A DNA stretch of 35,274 bases from Desulfobacteraceae bacterium. GTDB taxonomy: Bacteria > Desulfobacterota > Desulfobacteria > Desulfobacterales > Desulfococcaceae. Position numbers and translations under genes: made by a program. Below the pieces are notes generated by a model. That model ran no database searches, was not told the origin of the DNA, and saw nothing but the letters and a program-made list of their open reading frames with translations. The stretch covers positions 1 through 35,274 of the forward strand of contig JAABRU010000064.1 of the NCBI GenBank assembly GCA_011390755.1, read 5' to 3'. Each line of letters starts with the position of its first letter. The first letter of the stretch is position 1. This document shows, piece by piece, positions 25,050-32,856 of this stretch.

Positions 25050-25126
25050 GGGTATCCGGCAGATAATTCATTCATATTTCTTCATTTCTTCAATGGGATT
25101 ATCAAATAGGGACATATCTTTATCAC
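25050..25126 (-). pseudogene. Phd-type antitoxin 3' fragment
   Basis: This is a near copy of 26308-26384. The frame reads CDKDMSLFDNPIEEMKKYE then stop (25068-25070), matching the C-terminus CDIDMSSFDDPIEEMKEYE of the Phd-like gene at 26326-26544. It is joined directly to a HicA fragment at a shared TCACA. There is no start. Confidence 0.8.
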
Positions 25127-25167
25127 AATTCTCCGATGCGGATATTCTGCCTGACGCAGCACAATAT
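25124..25167 (-). pseudogene. HicA toxin internal fragment
   Basis: These 44 nt match 34614-34657 inside the intact hicA with two differences, covering the codons for the central QSEYPHRRIV region. The fragment is flanked by an antitoxin fragment on one side and AT-rich sequence on the other, so it is non-functional debris. Confidence 0.75.
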
Positions 25168-25200
25168 AATTTTTTTATCCAAAATTTTATATCCTGAATC

Positions 25201-25350
25201 TTACAATTCTTCATACCATTTTCTGCATTCCTCTGCTGTCACCTTCAGATCTTTGGCAACAGTCTCCACTAAAACCGGAGAATATTTTCCGGTATTACAA
25301 TGTTTTACATGAACGGTAAAAGGCTTTCCCTCACGGTTAAGTCCCAGGCA
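25201..25350 (-). pseudogene. Unidentified coding remnant without start
   Basis: An open stretch of 49 codons ends in TAA at 25201-25203 and reads LNREGKPFTVHVKHCNTGK, then VETVAKDLKVTAEECRKWY and EEL. Its amino-acid pattern looks coding, but an in-frame stop lies directly upstream and no ATG/GTG/TTG is present. I do not recognise the family. Its position among toxin-antitoxin fragments suggests another truncated member of such a module. Confidence 0.4.
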
Positions 25351-25383
25351 TTAATAAAATTTATAAATTTTAAGATGTTAGAA

Positions 25384-25779
25384 TTATGTATCTGAAATAA
25401 TTTTGCATATGGAATTCAGAAAAATTTCTGTCTGTCCAATTAAAGGTTCAACCGTATTTTTGTCAAAATACACAAAATCCATATAATCCCCTTCCTGCCT
25501 TGCATCAAAAAGGCGGTTAGACAGTCTGCCTGCATCTTTATCCATTTTCCCTGTTTTGACAAAATACTGATTAAATAAGGATTTTACACCGGTATGTTTT
25601 GAAGAACTGAATCCATGCCTTGCAAGAAGGGCGGAAACCGCATAAAAGGCAGCATAATACAGACGGTTGGCACAGGTATTCCAATGCCCGGCACGTCTCA
25701 TCATCAATGCTTCCTCAAAAGTCTCTTTTGACCTGCCGATACGGTATGCAATCAGATCATCTGCCTGTTCAGAATTCAA
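25384..25779 (-). CDS. HEPN domain protein, putative toxin of MNT-HEPN pair
   Basis: The 131-residue all-helical protein matches the HEPN family (COG1895 type): an N-terminal SKETFEEALMM helix, the core NRLYYAAFYAVSALLARHGF (about residues 40-59), then KHTGVKSLFNQYFVKTG, LFDARQEGDYMDF and a C-terminal helix. In MNT-HEPN systems the HEPN partner is usually an RNase toxin silenced by the nucleotidyltransferase. The typical catalytic R-x4-6-H motif is not evident in the core helix, so activity is uncertain. The ATG overlaps the stop of the MNT gene by 4 bp. Fragments of the 3' end of this gene occur at 33369-33412 and 34371-34475. Confidence 0.85.
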   Translation of the reverse strand: MNSEQADDLIAYRIGRSKETFEEALMMRRAGHWNTCANRLYYAAFYAVSALLARHGFSSSKHTGVKSLFNQYFVKTGKMDKDAGRLSNRLFDARQEGDYMDFVYFDKNTVEPLIGQTEIFLNSICKIISDT

Positions 25780-26027
25780 ATCCGGATACCCTCTTTTTCA
25801 ATTTCCTGTTTTAATGGAATATGCCTGTACTGATCCGAACTCCATTCATCTTCGGATCGGACAATGCAACTGATGACCGTATCTGTTTCAAGTTCAATAT
25901 CATACAGAATATCCCTGAACTTTTCTTCCGATTCAGGACCCCTTGCACCCTGCATCAGAATCAGAATATCCCAGTCGGATTCCGCTCCTGCATCTCCCCT
26001 TGCACGGGAACCGTAAAGAACAGCCAC
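25776..26027 (-). CDS. MNT-type nucleotidyltransferase, start uncertain
   Basis: The frame carries the minimal nucleotidyltransferase motif GSRARGDAGAESDWDILIL, with the G-S and D-x-D metal ligands. In MNT-HEPN systems this protein modifies the HEPN toxin and acts as antitoxin. The GTG at 26027 gives 83 residues but starts only five residues before GSRARG and would remove the usual N-terminal helix. The same frame continues upstream with family-like sequence (SLLKKIRTAVRSVSPDAVAV) to about 26153 without an ATG, GTG or TTG; CTG codons lie at 26070-26075. Either a rare start is used or the 5' end is damaged. It overlaps the HEPN gene by 4 bp. Confidence 0.75.
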   Translation of the reverse strand: MAVLYGSRARGDAGAESDWDILILMQGARGPESEEKFRDILYDIELETDTVISCIVRSEDEWSSDQYRHIPLKQEIEKEGIRI

Positions 26028-26325
26028 GGCATCCGGGCTTACAGAGCGGACGGCAGTTCTGATTTTTTTCAGCAGACTGTTTTCATTATCGGAAAATATA
26101 ATTTTACTGTCTGATTTAATTTTATTTTTCCCATTACAGATTTGCAGATGTTTTCTAACCTGAATTATTCACAACTCAGTTTTTTACAGTAAATACAGGA
26201 AGATACAAAACACTGAGTTTTTAAGCCGTGTTTTTGTATAAGTAAATTAATCAGCAGCTTATCTGCTATGGACTAAAACGTATGAATAATGCAGGCTAAA
26301 GAAATCCGGGTATCCGGCAGATAAT

Positions 26326-26544
26326 TCATTCATATTCCTTCATTTCTTCAATGGGATCATCAAATGAGGACATATCAATATCACAGTTGAAAAATCCGGA
26401 TTTTCTGGAAACATTTTCAATATCAAGCGGAGCAAACTGAAAAAGCGGTTTGCCGTTTCCGGCAATAATGATTTTCTCTCCTGCCGGATATTTTTCAATC
26501 AGATTTGGAAATTCTGTTTGCGCTTCAGAAATATTTATAATCAT
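26326..26544 (-). CDS. Phd/YefM-type antitoxin, no adjacent toxin
   Basis: The 72-residue product has the Phd-type N-terminal DNA-binding pattern (MIINISEAQTEFPNLIEKYPAGEKIIIAGNGKP) and an acidic C-terminal tail (DIDMSSFDDPIEEMKEYE) of the sort that blocks a PIN-type toxin. The frame opens at a GTG at 26553, but the ATG at 26544 has AAAGAAAGAG about 8 nt upstream and gives the usual start. No toxin gene follows: the next 250 bp downstream are AT-rich and then the MNT-HEPN pair begins. A truncated copy of its 3' end is at 25050-25126. It is inserted directly behind aroA (33 bp). Confidence 0.75.
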   Translation of the reverse strand: MIINISEAQTEFPNLIEKYPAGEKIIIAGNGKPLFQFAPLDIENVSRKSGFFNCDIDMSSFDDPIEEMKEYE

Positions 26545-26577
26545 ATAAAACACTCTTTCTTTAAAGTGGATGGATCT

Positions 26578-27840
26578 TCACTGTGTATAAAGATTGGCAA
26601 ACACCTCCCAGAAATCCGGGAAGGATTTTTCCACGCACATTTCGTTTGTGATCCGCACGCCGGGGACTTTCAGCCCGGCCACGGCCATGCACATGGCCAT
26701 GCGGTGGTCGTTGTAGGTTTCGATTTCCGCGCCGTGCAGGATTTTTCCGCCTTGGATGATGAGACTGTCTTCCGTGGCTTTTATATCCGCTCCCATTTTG
26801 GACAGTTCCGTTGCCACTGCGGTCAGGCGGTCGCATTCCTTGGCTTTGAGATGGGCCACATTGCGGATGAGGGTTGTTCCTTCGGCAAAGGCCGCAACCA
26901 CAGCCAGGGTGGGAACCACATCGGGCATATTGCCCATATCCGTTTCTATTCCTCTGAGTTTTCCGCCAATGAGTGTAATGCCGTCCGCTTCCCGGATGAT
27001 TCTGCATCCCATCTGTTCAAAGCATTGGGTAAGCCCCACATCTCCCTGCCGGGAATCGCCGTTGATGCCTTTGACTTTAACAGTTCCACCTGTCACTGCG
27101 GCCGCGGCCCAGAAGTAACCGGCATTGGAAGCATCCCCTTCCACGGTGAAGGAACCGGAGCGGTAGAGCTGATTTCCGGGTACAGTAAAGTGTTCGTATC
27201 CCTTCCGTTCCAAAGAGATTGCGAAACGCTGCATAATATCGGTTGTCAGATCAATATAGGGTTTGGAAACCGGGCCTTCAGTGACCTGAATCTCCATTCC
27301 CTTTTTTGTGCAGGGAGCCATGAGCAGCAGGCCGGAAAGATACTGACTGCTGACAGCGCAGCGGATCTGCACCTTTCCGCCTTTTACATCCCCCCCGGTG
27401 ATTTCCACCGGGGGACATCCGTTTCCATTGATGGATTTGGCTTCCACTCCGGCCTGTGTCAGTGCTTCCAGCAGATCGCGGATGGGACGTTCTTTCATTC
27501 TTTCCGTTCCGGTCAGTATGCTGCGCCCTTTGGCAAGGGCCGCTATGGCCGTGAGCAGACGCATGGAGGTTCCGGAATTGGCCAGGTAAATCTCTTCGGC
27601 AGCGGTGAGACTGCCGGATGTTCCGTTAATAATAAACTGCCCGTCCCTGTCCTCCACCAAAACCCCGAATGCCTTCAGTGCATCCAGGGTCAGGAGGGTG
27701 TCTTCGCTGCGCAGTGCGTTGGACACGGTGCATGGGCCGTCGGAAAGAGCGGCCGCGATGAATGTCCGGTGCGTGTAACTTTTGGAACCGGGTACGGTGA
27801 TTTCTGCCTGAATCGTTTTTTGTGGTCTGATTTCTATCAT
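26578..27840 (-). CDS. aroA: 3-phosphoshikimate 1-carboxyvinyltransferase (EPSP synthase)
   Basis: The 420-residue product joins phosphoenolpyruvate to shikimate 3-phosphate. Motifs: VPGSKSYTHRTFIAAALSDG near the N-terminus, LANSGTSMRLLTAI (about residues 87-100), the SSQYLSGLLL region (about 163-172), GDASNAGYFWAAAAV, and the C-terminal AKECDRLTA and YNDHRMAMCMAVAG with active-site Asp/Arg. The frame is open to an ATG at 27882, but the conserved start MIEIRPQKTIQAEITVPG begins at 27840, with GGGAAG 8 nt upstream. It ends near LYTQ, and its stop no longer overlaps aroK: an antitoxin gene and about 1.7 kb of other sequence separate them, while a diverged aroA end remains fused to aroK. Confidence 0.95.
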   Translation of the reverse strand: MIEIRPQKTIQAEITVPGSKSYTHRTFIAAALSDGPCTVSNALRSEDTLLTLDALKAFGVLVEDRDGQFIINGTSGSLTAAEEIYLANSGTSMRLLTAIAALAKGRSILTGTERMKERPIRDLLEALTQAGVEAKSINGNGCPPVEITGGDVKGGKVQIRCAVSSQYLSGLLLMAPCTKKGMEIQVTEGPVSKPYIDLTTDIMQRFAISLERKGYEHFTVPGNQLYRSGSFTVEGDASNAGYFWAAAAVTGGTVKVKGINGDSRQGDVGLTQCFEQMGCRIIREADGITLIGGKLRGIETDMGNMPDVVPTLAVVAAFAEGTTLIRNVAHLKAKECDRLTAVATELSKMGADIKATEDSLIIQGGKILHGAEIETYNDHRMAMCMAVAGLKVPGVRITNEMCVEKSFPDFWEVFANLYTQ

Positions 27841-27930
27841 TGATTGCTTCCCAATGCCGGTAGCAATAATGGTGGGCTTCACTCTGCTTCACCCACCCTG
27901 CGGCACAAAATTGGATAATAAATTATAAGT

Positions 27931-28124
27931 AATGCGAATTAAGGGTTAAACCAATCCCGAAGGGATGACATGATTATAGAAAACATATTAAAATAAAATA
28001 TTTAATCCCGAAGGGATGGCATGATTATGTCACCCCTCCGGGGTTTCAGGATGTTCTGTAAATTCTTTTTCTATAATCATATCAGCCCTTCGGGCTTGTT
28101 TCCGTCCGACTCTTAATTCGCATT
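27931..28124. mobile_element. MITE-like element with nested inverted repeats
   Basis: A perfect 13-bp terminal inverted repeat (AATGCGAATTAAG at 27931-27943, complement at 28112-28124) encloses a second imperfect inverted pair built on CCCGAAGGGATGACATGAT and TATAGAAAA (about 27955-27985) against its complement at about 28067-28095. An internal direct copy of the CCCGAAGGGAT unit occurs at about 28007. There is no ORF and no clear target duplication. It resembles a non-autonomous or REP-type element. Confidence 0.6.
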
Positions 28125-28227
28125 GAAGAAGGGTGGATACTGGAAGAATACCGGCACAGGATAATGTCTTGCACATTTTTTCTGTCAATATCCTTGCTTT
28201 GAAAAGGATTTATCACAGGGTGTTTCA

Positions 28228-28320
28228 GAAAACGGAGTGACATCAATCATTCTGAATGTATGAGGAACCGGATTTTGAGGAACAGAATCCATGCTGGCAA
28301 TAAGGGCGGATTTTGTCTGT
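28228..28320 (-). pseudogene. Fused HEPN and PIN-antitoxin fragments
   Basis: On the minus strand the frame reads ALIASMDSVPQ, resembling the HEPN segment ALLARHGFSSS at DNA level. It continues into FRMIDVTPFSET, which matches the C-terminus FGMIDVTPFSET of the antitoxin gene at 33859-34104. Both parts are short, diverged and without start, so this is a fused remnant of toxin-antitoxin genes. Confidence 0.6.
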
Positions 28321-28370
28321 TCCTCGGTTTCCGACAAGGCAGGTGTTTCATGCAGATAAAATATCCTGAC

Positions 28371-28473
28371 TAGGACTTACGCAGTTGAATTTTAACTGTT
28401 TGAATTTATTATGTGCCTTAAAAATTGACAGTCAATAAAAACAGCAGATTATATTTCAACTGCGTAAGTCCTA
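28371..28473. mobile_element. 103-bp MITE with 19-bp TIRs and 5-bp target duplication
   Basis: TAGGACTTACGCAGTTGAA (28371-28389) is perfectly inverted at 28455-28473, around an AT-rich interior of 65 bp with no ORF. CTGAC occurs directly before (28366-28370) and directly after (28474-28478) the element, as expected for a target-site duplication. It is a non-autonomous transposable element, apparently recently inserted. Confidence 0.85.
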
Positions 28474-28578
28474 CTGACATACTGTTTTCAGTTTTTTTCT
28501 TTCATTACGGTTCTTTTTTGTTTTCCTTATTTGCGATTACAGGGTGTTATAAAATCAGATTTTATAGGATTGCACAAA

Positions 28579-31500
28579 TCAAGGAATTTTTGCCGCTTTC
28601 CGCATAATATTAATAGTTTCAGGCAATCCCAGCACCTTGTCGTTATTAATATCTTCGATATAGGATATATCACCCACATCTATACCTACAAGCATCTGCA
28701 TCAGCAGTATGGCATTTTGCAGATAAGTCTGATAATCGCTATACGGATCAGATGTAAGATAAGGATTATAATCCGCATAATTGCTGATAACATTCCCTTT
28801 TCCGCCGGGATTGTAAAGCCCTCCGGTATCTCTGTCATCTGAACTGTCTAAAGGGCCGGTCTCATCTCCCCAATAATTGTTTTCAACATTAACCACAATT
28901 TCCGGTGAATCATTATGCAGTCCTCCGGGGGTATTGTTCATGACTGCATTGAATCTGAACATGGGATTTGAGGAAGTCAGATATACGCCATAATTGTAGC
29001 AGCTTCGGATTCGGTTCCCTGCAAAAGAAGGAGAGGCATTCAGCATCTGAATTCCGTATCCGTTACTTTTTTCGATTATGCTGTTTCTGATTTTCAATGA
29101 AGATGTTTCAATTTCAATCTGGGAACCCAAAGCCCCGCCATAGCGGACTTCGGCATAATTCAGCAGACTGTTTTCACTGGTGGAACTGAAATATAATCTG
29201 CCCCAGTCACCGGGAGACGGGCTGGTGGCTTGTTCATCTCCATTGCTGTCTCCTCCGAGCGTATCATCTGTGTATGATGTGAAATAAATCCTGTTGTCAT
29301 CAGATCCGTCTGCTATAAGGGTTCCGTTCACCGTTATACTTTTACCTGAAGAAAACTTGACTACCGCTCCGGGTTCAACCGTCAGTTTCTTCCATACGGG
29401 AACAGTCAGCGTACCGGAAACCAGCCATGTCATTCCGCTGTGCCATGTCCGATCTCCATCAAGGGTTCCGGAAATCAGTATGGCATTGTCATAATTGTTT
29501 TCAAAAAATATGTTGTTCTGGACAGTGACATTCACGGAACCGGGCAGTTCCAGACCGTATCCTGTGTTGTTCTGAATCGTATTTCCGGTAAACACTGCTT
29601 TTGATGATGACGCATAAATTCCGGATTTCATGCTGTTCTGAATCATGCATCCGGTAATGGTGGGAGATTCTCCGCTGATATAAATTCCATGATTGCTGCT
29701 GCTGTCAATCAGACTGTTGCTGAGAGTCAAAGAAGATGTCTGAATATAGATCTGAGCGGAGGAAGATCCGCCATACCGGACTTCTGTGTAATTCAGCACA
29801 TTGTCTGTACTGGTGGAAGTGAAATACAATCTGCCCCAGTCACCGGGAGCCGGAGTGGTGGCTTCTTCATCCCCATTGGTATCACCGCCCACTGTGTCAT
29901 CTCTGTATGAAGTGAAATAAATCCTGCTGTCTGCTGATCCCTCTGCTGTCAGGGTTCCGTTTACTGTCAGACTGGCACCTGAAGAAAATTTGACAACTGC
30001 TCCGGGTTCAACAGTCAGTTTCTTCCATATGGGAACAGTCACTGTGGAAGAAAGCAGCCAGGTTATCCCGCCCTGCCATATCTCATCACTATCAAGGGTT
30101 CCGGAAATCAGGATGGCATTGTATTTGTTTCCGGAAAGGGTGCTGTTTTGGACAGTGGCGTTCACAGAATAGGGCATTTCAAGACCGTATCCGGCGTTGT
30201 CTTTAATCGTGTTTCCGCTGAACACGCCTTTGGATGAGGAAGCATAAATTCCGGATTTCCCGCTGTTCTGTATCGTGCATCCGGTCAGGGTCGGGGAAAC
30301 TTTATAAATATAAACACCGTAATCTTTGCTGTTTTCAATCACACTGTTGCTGACGGTCAGAGCAGATGTGCTGACTTCCACAGTGCCGCGTACCGATGAG
30401 CCTCCGTACCGTATTACGTTATAATTCAGCATATTGTCTGTGCTGGTAGAACTGAAACTCAGTCTGTTCCAATCTCCGGCAGCCGGAAGAGTTGCCCCCA
30501 AATCTCCGTTGCTGTCTCCCCCAACTGTGTCATCTTTGACGGATGTGAAATAAATTTTACTGGCTACAGTTCCCACAGCATTCAAAGTTCCGTTCACTGT
30601 CAGACTGTCACCAGAAGAAAATTTGACAACTGCTCCGGGTTCAACAGTCAATATCTTTCCTGCCGGAACAGTAACCGTGGAGGAAAGCAGCCATATCATT
30701 CCGGAGTACCATATCCGATCACCATCAAGGGTTCCGGAAATCAGAATGGCATTGGCATAACTGTTTCCGGAAATAATGTTGTTCAGGATAGTGGCGTTCA
30801 CAGAACCGGGCAGTTCAAGACCGTATCCTGTGTTGTTTTTGATTGTGTTTCCGGTGAACACGCCTTTGGATGAGGAAGCATAAATCCCTGATCCTGTATT
30901 GTTCTGTATTGTGCATCCGGTGATGGCAGGGGAAGCTCCGCTGATATACACCCCATCATTTTTGTTGCTCTCAATCAGGCTGTTGCTGAGGGTCAAAGAA
31001 GAAGTGCTGATGCCCACAGATACAGCATAACGGATTACGGTATAATTCAAAAAATTTTCTGTACTGGTGGAACCAAAATTCAGCCTGTTCCAATCCCCTA
31101 ATGCCGGAAAGGTTGCCCCCAAATCTCCGTTGCTGTCTCCGCCAACTGTGTCATCTTTGACGGAAGTGAAGTAAATTTTGCTGACTGCAGTTCCCACAGC
31201 ATTCAAAGTACCGTTCACAGTAAGACTGTCACCAGAAGAAAATTTGACAACTGCTCCGGGTTCAACAGTCAATATCTTTCCTGCCGGAACAGTAACCGTG
31301 GAGGAAAGCAGCCATGTTATTCCGCTCTGCCATGTCCGGTCACCATCAAGGGTTCCGGAAATCAGTATAGCATTGTATTTATTTCCGGAAAAATTGTTGT
31401 TCTGGAGAGTGGTGTTCACAGAAACGGGCAGTTCTAGACCGTACCCTTTGTTGTTCTTAATCGTGTTGCCGGTGAACACACCTTTGGATGAAGATGCATA

Positions 31501-32769
31501 AATTCCTGATTCTGTGCAATTTTGTATTGTACATCCGGTAACGGTCGGGGATGCACCATAGATATAGATTCCGTCTTTTTCACTGCTGTCAATCAGACTG
31601 TTACTGATGGTTAACGATGATGTACGGATTTCCATAGAACCGTATCCTGAACCACCATATCGAATTACAATATAATTCAAGTTATTGTCTATACTTGTCG
31701 AAGTAAAATACAGTCTGCTCCAATCCCCGGAAGCAGGGAGAGTTGCCTCCAAATCTCCGTTGCTGTCTCCGCCAACTGTGTCATCCTTGACGGAAGTGAA
31801 GTAAATTTTGCTGACCGCAGTTCCCACAGCATTCAAAGTACCGTTCACAGTCAGACTGTCACCAGAAGAAAATTTGACAACTGCTCCGGGTTCAACAGTC
31901 AATATCTTTCCTGCCGGAACAGTAACCGTGGAGGAAAGCAGCCATGTCACTCCGGAATACCATGTCCGATCACCATCAAGGGTTCCGGAAATCTGGATGG
32001 CATCGCCATAACTGTTTCCGGAAATAATATTGTACAGGATAGTGGCATTCACAGAACCTGGGAATTCAAGACCGTAACCTTTGTTGTTTTTTATTGTGTT
32101 TCCGTTGAACACTCCTTTGGATGAGGAAGCATAAATCCCTGATCCGTTGTTGTTTTGTATCGTACATCCGGTAACGGTTGGGGATGCACTATAGTAAGCA
32201 TAAATTCCGGATTTCCCGCTGTTTTGTATCGTGCATTCGGTAATGATCGGGGATGCTTCGCTGATAGACATCCCATAATTTTTGATGCTCTCAATCAAAC
32301 TGTTGCTGAGGGTCAGAGAAGAAGTCCGAATATTGAGAATACTCCCGTATCTGATTACAGTATAATTCAATAAACTGTCTGTACTTGTGGAAACAAAATA
32401 CAAACCATCCCAATCCCCGGTTGCCGGAAGAGTTGCGCCCATATCTCCGTTGGTATCTCCGCCTGTATCATCTTTATACGAGGTGAAATAAATCCTGCTG
32501 CTTGCAGTTCCGTTAGCCTTCAGAGTGCCGTTCACTGTCAGTCCCGTATAAGAATACTTAAATTTAACAATCACTCCGGCTTCAATTGTCAGGGTAATGC
32601 CTGCATTTACAGTTACATCGCCTGTCACCAAATAGGGACTGTTTGCCAGTGTCCACACTGTGGGAGTGCTGATCGTACCGCTTACATTGACAGCAACCGC
32701 ATTTCCGCTTAAAAGAAGCAGAAAAGAACAAAGCATAAAAACCATCTGAAATTTTTTTAATTTTTCCAT
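28579..32769 (-). CDS. Giant secreted right-handed beta-helix protein with tandem units
   Basis: The 1396-residue product starts with a Sec signal peptide (MEKLKKFQMVFMLCSFLLLLSG...AVA). Six tandem units of about 207-211 residues follow. Each has a strand-rich part (TWLLSSTVTVPAGKILTVEP, then GAVVKFSSG, TVNGTL, IYFTS, DDTVGGDSNGD) and parallel beta-helix (PbH1/NosD-like) rungs such as GCTIQNNTGSGIYASSSKG and NTIKNNTGYGLELPGSV. The C-terminus (about 1365-1396) has DINNDKVLGLPETINIMRK, a dockerin/EF-hand-like calcium loop with adjacent helix. No catalytic site is recognised. It is likely a surface or secreted adhesin or carbohydrate-related protein; this is inference. The units are also nearly identical in DNA (period 621-633 bp). 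Start ATG with GAGG 5 nt upstream. Confidence 0.92.
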   Translation of the reverse strand: MEKLKKFQMVFMLCSFLLLLSGNAVAVNVSGTISTPTVWTLANSPYLVTGDVTVNAGITLTIEAGVIVKFKYSYTGLTVNGTLKANGTASSRIYFTSYKDDTGGDTNGDMGATLPATGDWDGLYFVSTSTDSLLNYTVIRYGSILNIRTSSLTLSNSLIESIKNYGMSISEASPIITECTIQNSGKSGIYAYYSASPTVTGCTIQNNNGSGIYASSSKGVFNGNTIKNNKGYGLEFPGSVNATILYNIISGNSYGDAIQISGTLDGDRTWYSGVTWLLSSTVTVPAGKILTVEPGAVVKFSSGDSLTVNGTLNAVGTAVSKIYFTSVKDDTVGGDSNGDLEATLPASGDWSRLYFTSTSIDNNLNYIVIRYGGSGYGSMEIRTSSLTISNSLIDSSEKDGIYIYGASPTVTGCTIQNCTESGIYASSSKGVFTGNTIKNNKGYGLELPVSVNTTLQNNNFSGNKYNAILISGTLDGDRTWQSGITWLLSSTVTVPAGKILTVEPGAVVKFSSGDSLTVNGTLNAVGTAVSKIYFTSVKDDTVGGDSNGDLGATFPALGDWNRLNFGSTSTENFLNYTVIRYAVSVGISTSSLTLSNSLIESNKNDGVYISGASPAITGCTIQNNTGSGIYASSSKGVFTGNTIKNNTGYGLELPGSVNATILNNIISGNSYANAILISGTLDGDRIWYSGMIWLLSSTVTVPAGKILTVEPGAVVKFSSGDSLTVNGTLNAVGTVASKIYFTSVKDDTVGGDSNGDLGATLPAAGDWNRLSFSSTSTDNMLNYNVIRYGGSSVRGTVEVSTSALTVSNSVIENSKDYGVYIYKVSPTLTGCTIQNSGKSGIYASSSKGVFSGNTIKDNAGYGLEMPYSVNATVQNSTLSGNKYNAILISGTLDSDEIWQGGITWLLSSTVTVPIWKKLTVEPGAVVKFSSGASLTVNGTLTAEGSADSRIYFTSYRDDTVGGDTNGDEEATTPAPGDWGRLYFTSTSTDNVLNYTEVRYGGSSSAQIYIQTSSLTLSNSLIDSSSNHGIYISGESPTITGCMIQNSMKSGIYASSSKAVFTGNTIQNNTGYGLELPGSVNVTVQNNIFFENNYDNAILISGTLDGDRTWHSGMTWLVSGTLTVPVWKKLTVEPGAVVKFSSGKSITVNGTLIADGSDDNRIYFTSYTDDTLGGDSNGDEQATSPSPGDWGRLYFSSTSENSLLNYAEVRYGGALGSQIEIETSSLKIRNSIIEKSNGYGIQMLNASPSFAGNRIRSCYNYGVYLTSSNPMFRFNAVMNNTPGGLHNDSPEIVVNVENNYWGDETGPLDSSDDRDTGGLYNPGGKGNVISNYADYNPYLTSDPYSDYQTYLQNAILLMQMLVGIDVGDISYIEDINNDKVLGLPETINIMRKAAKIP

Positions 32770-32792
32770 AAATGCCTCATTATCAGAATTTC

Positions 32793-32821
32793 ATTATATC
32801 TCATAAAAATTAGCATTTCAG
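32793..32821 (-). promoter_or_regulatory. Candidate promoter of the beta-helix gene
   Basis: On the minus strand a perfect TATAAT (32793-32798) lies 17 bp downstream of CTGAAA (32816-32821, 4 of 6 matches to the -35 consensus). It is about 24 bp upstream of the start codon at 32769, giving a short leader containing the GAGG ribosome site. Confidence 0.45.
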
Positions 32822-32856
32822 AATAATACAGGAAATACATATAGTGCTTCAATTTT

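Noticed and set aside
28600..32700. Regularly spaced repeats that could suggest a CRISPR-like or satellite array
   Set aside because: The repeats have a period of 621-633 bp, keep one open reading frame and encode beta-helix units; no short direct repeats with unique spacers are present anywhere in the window.
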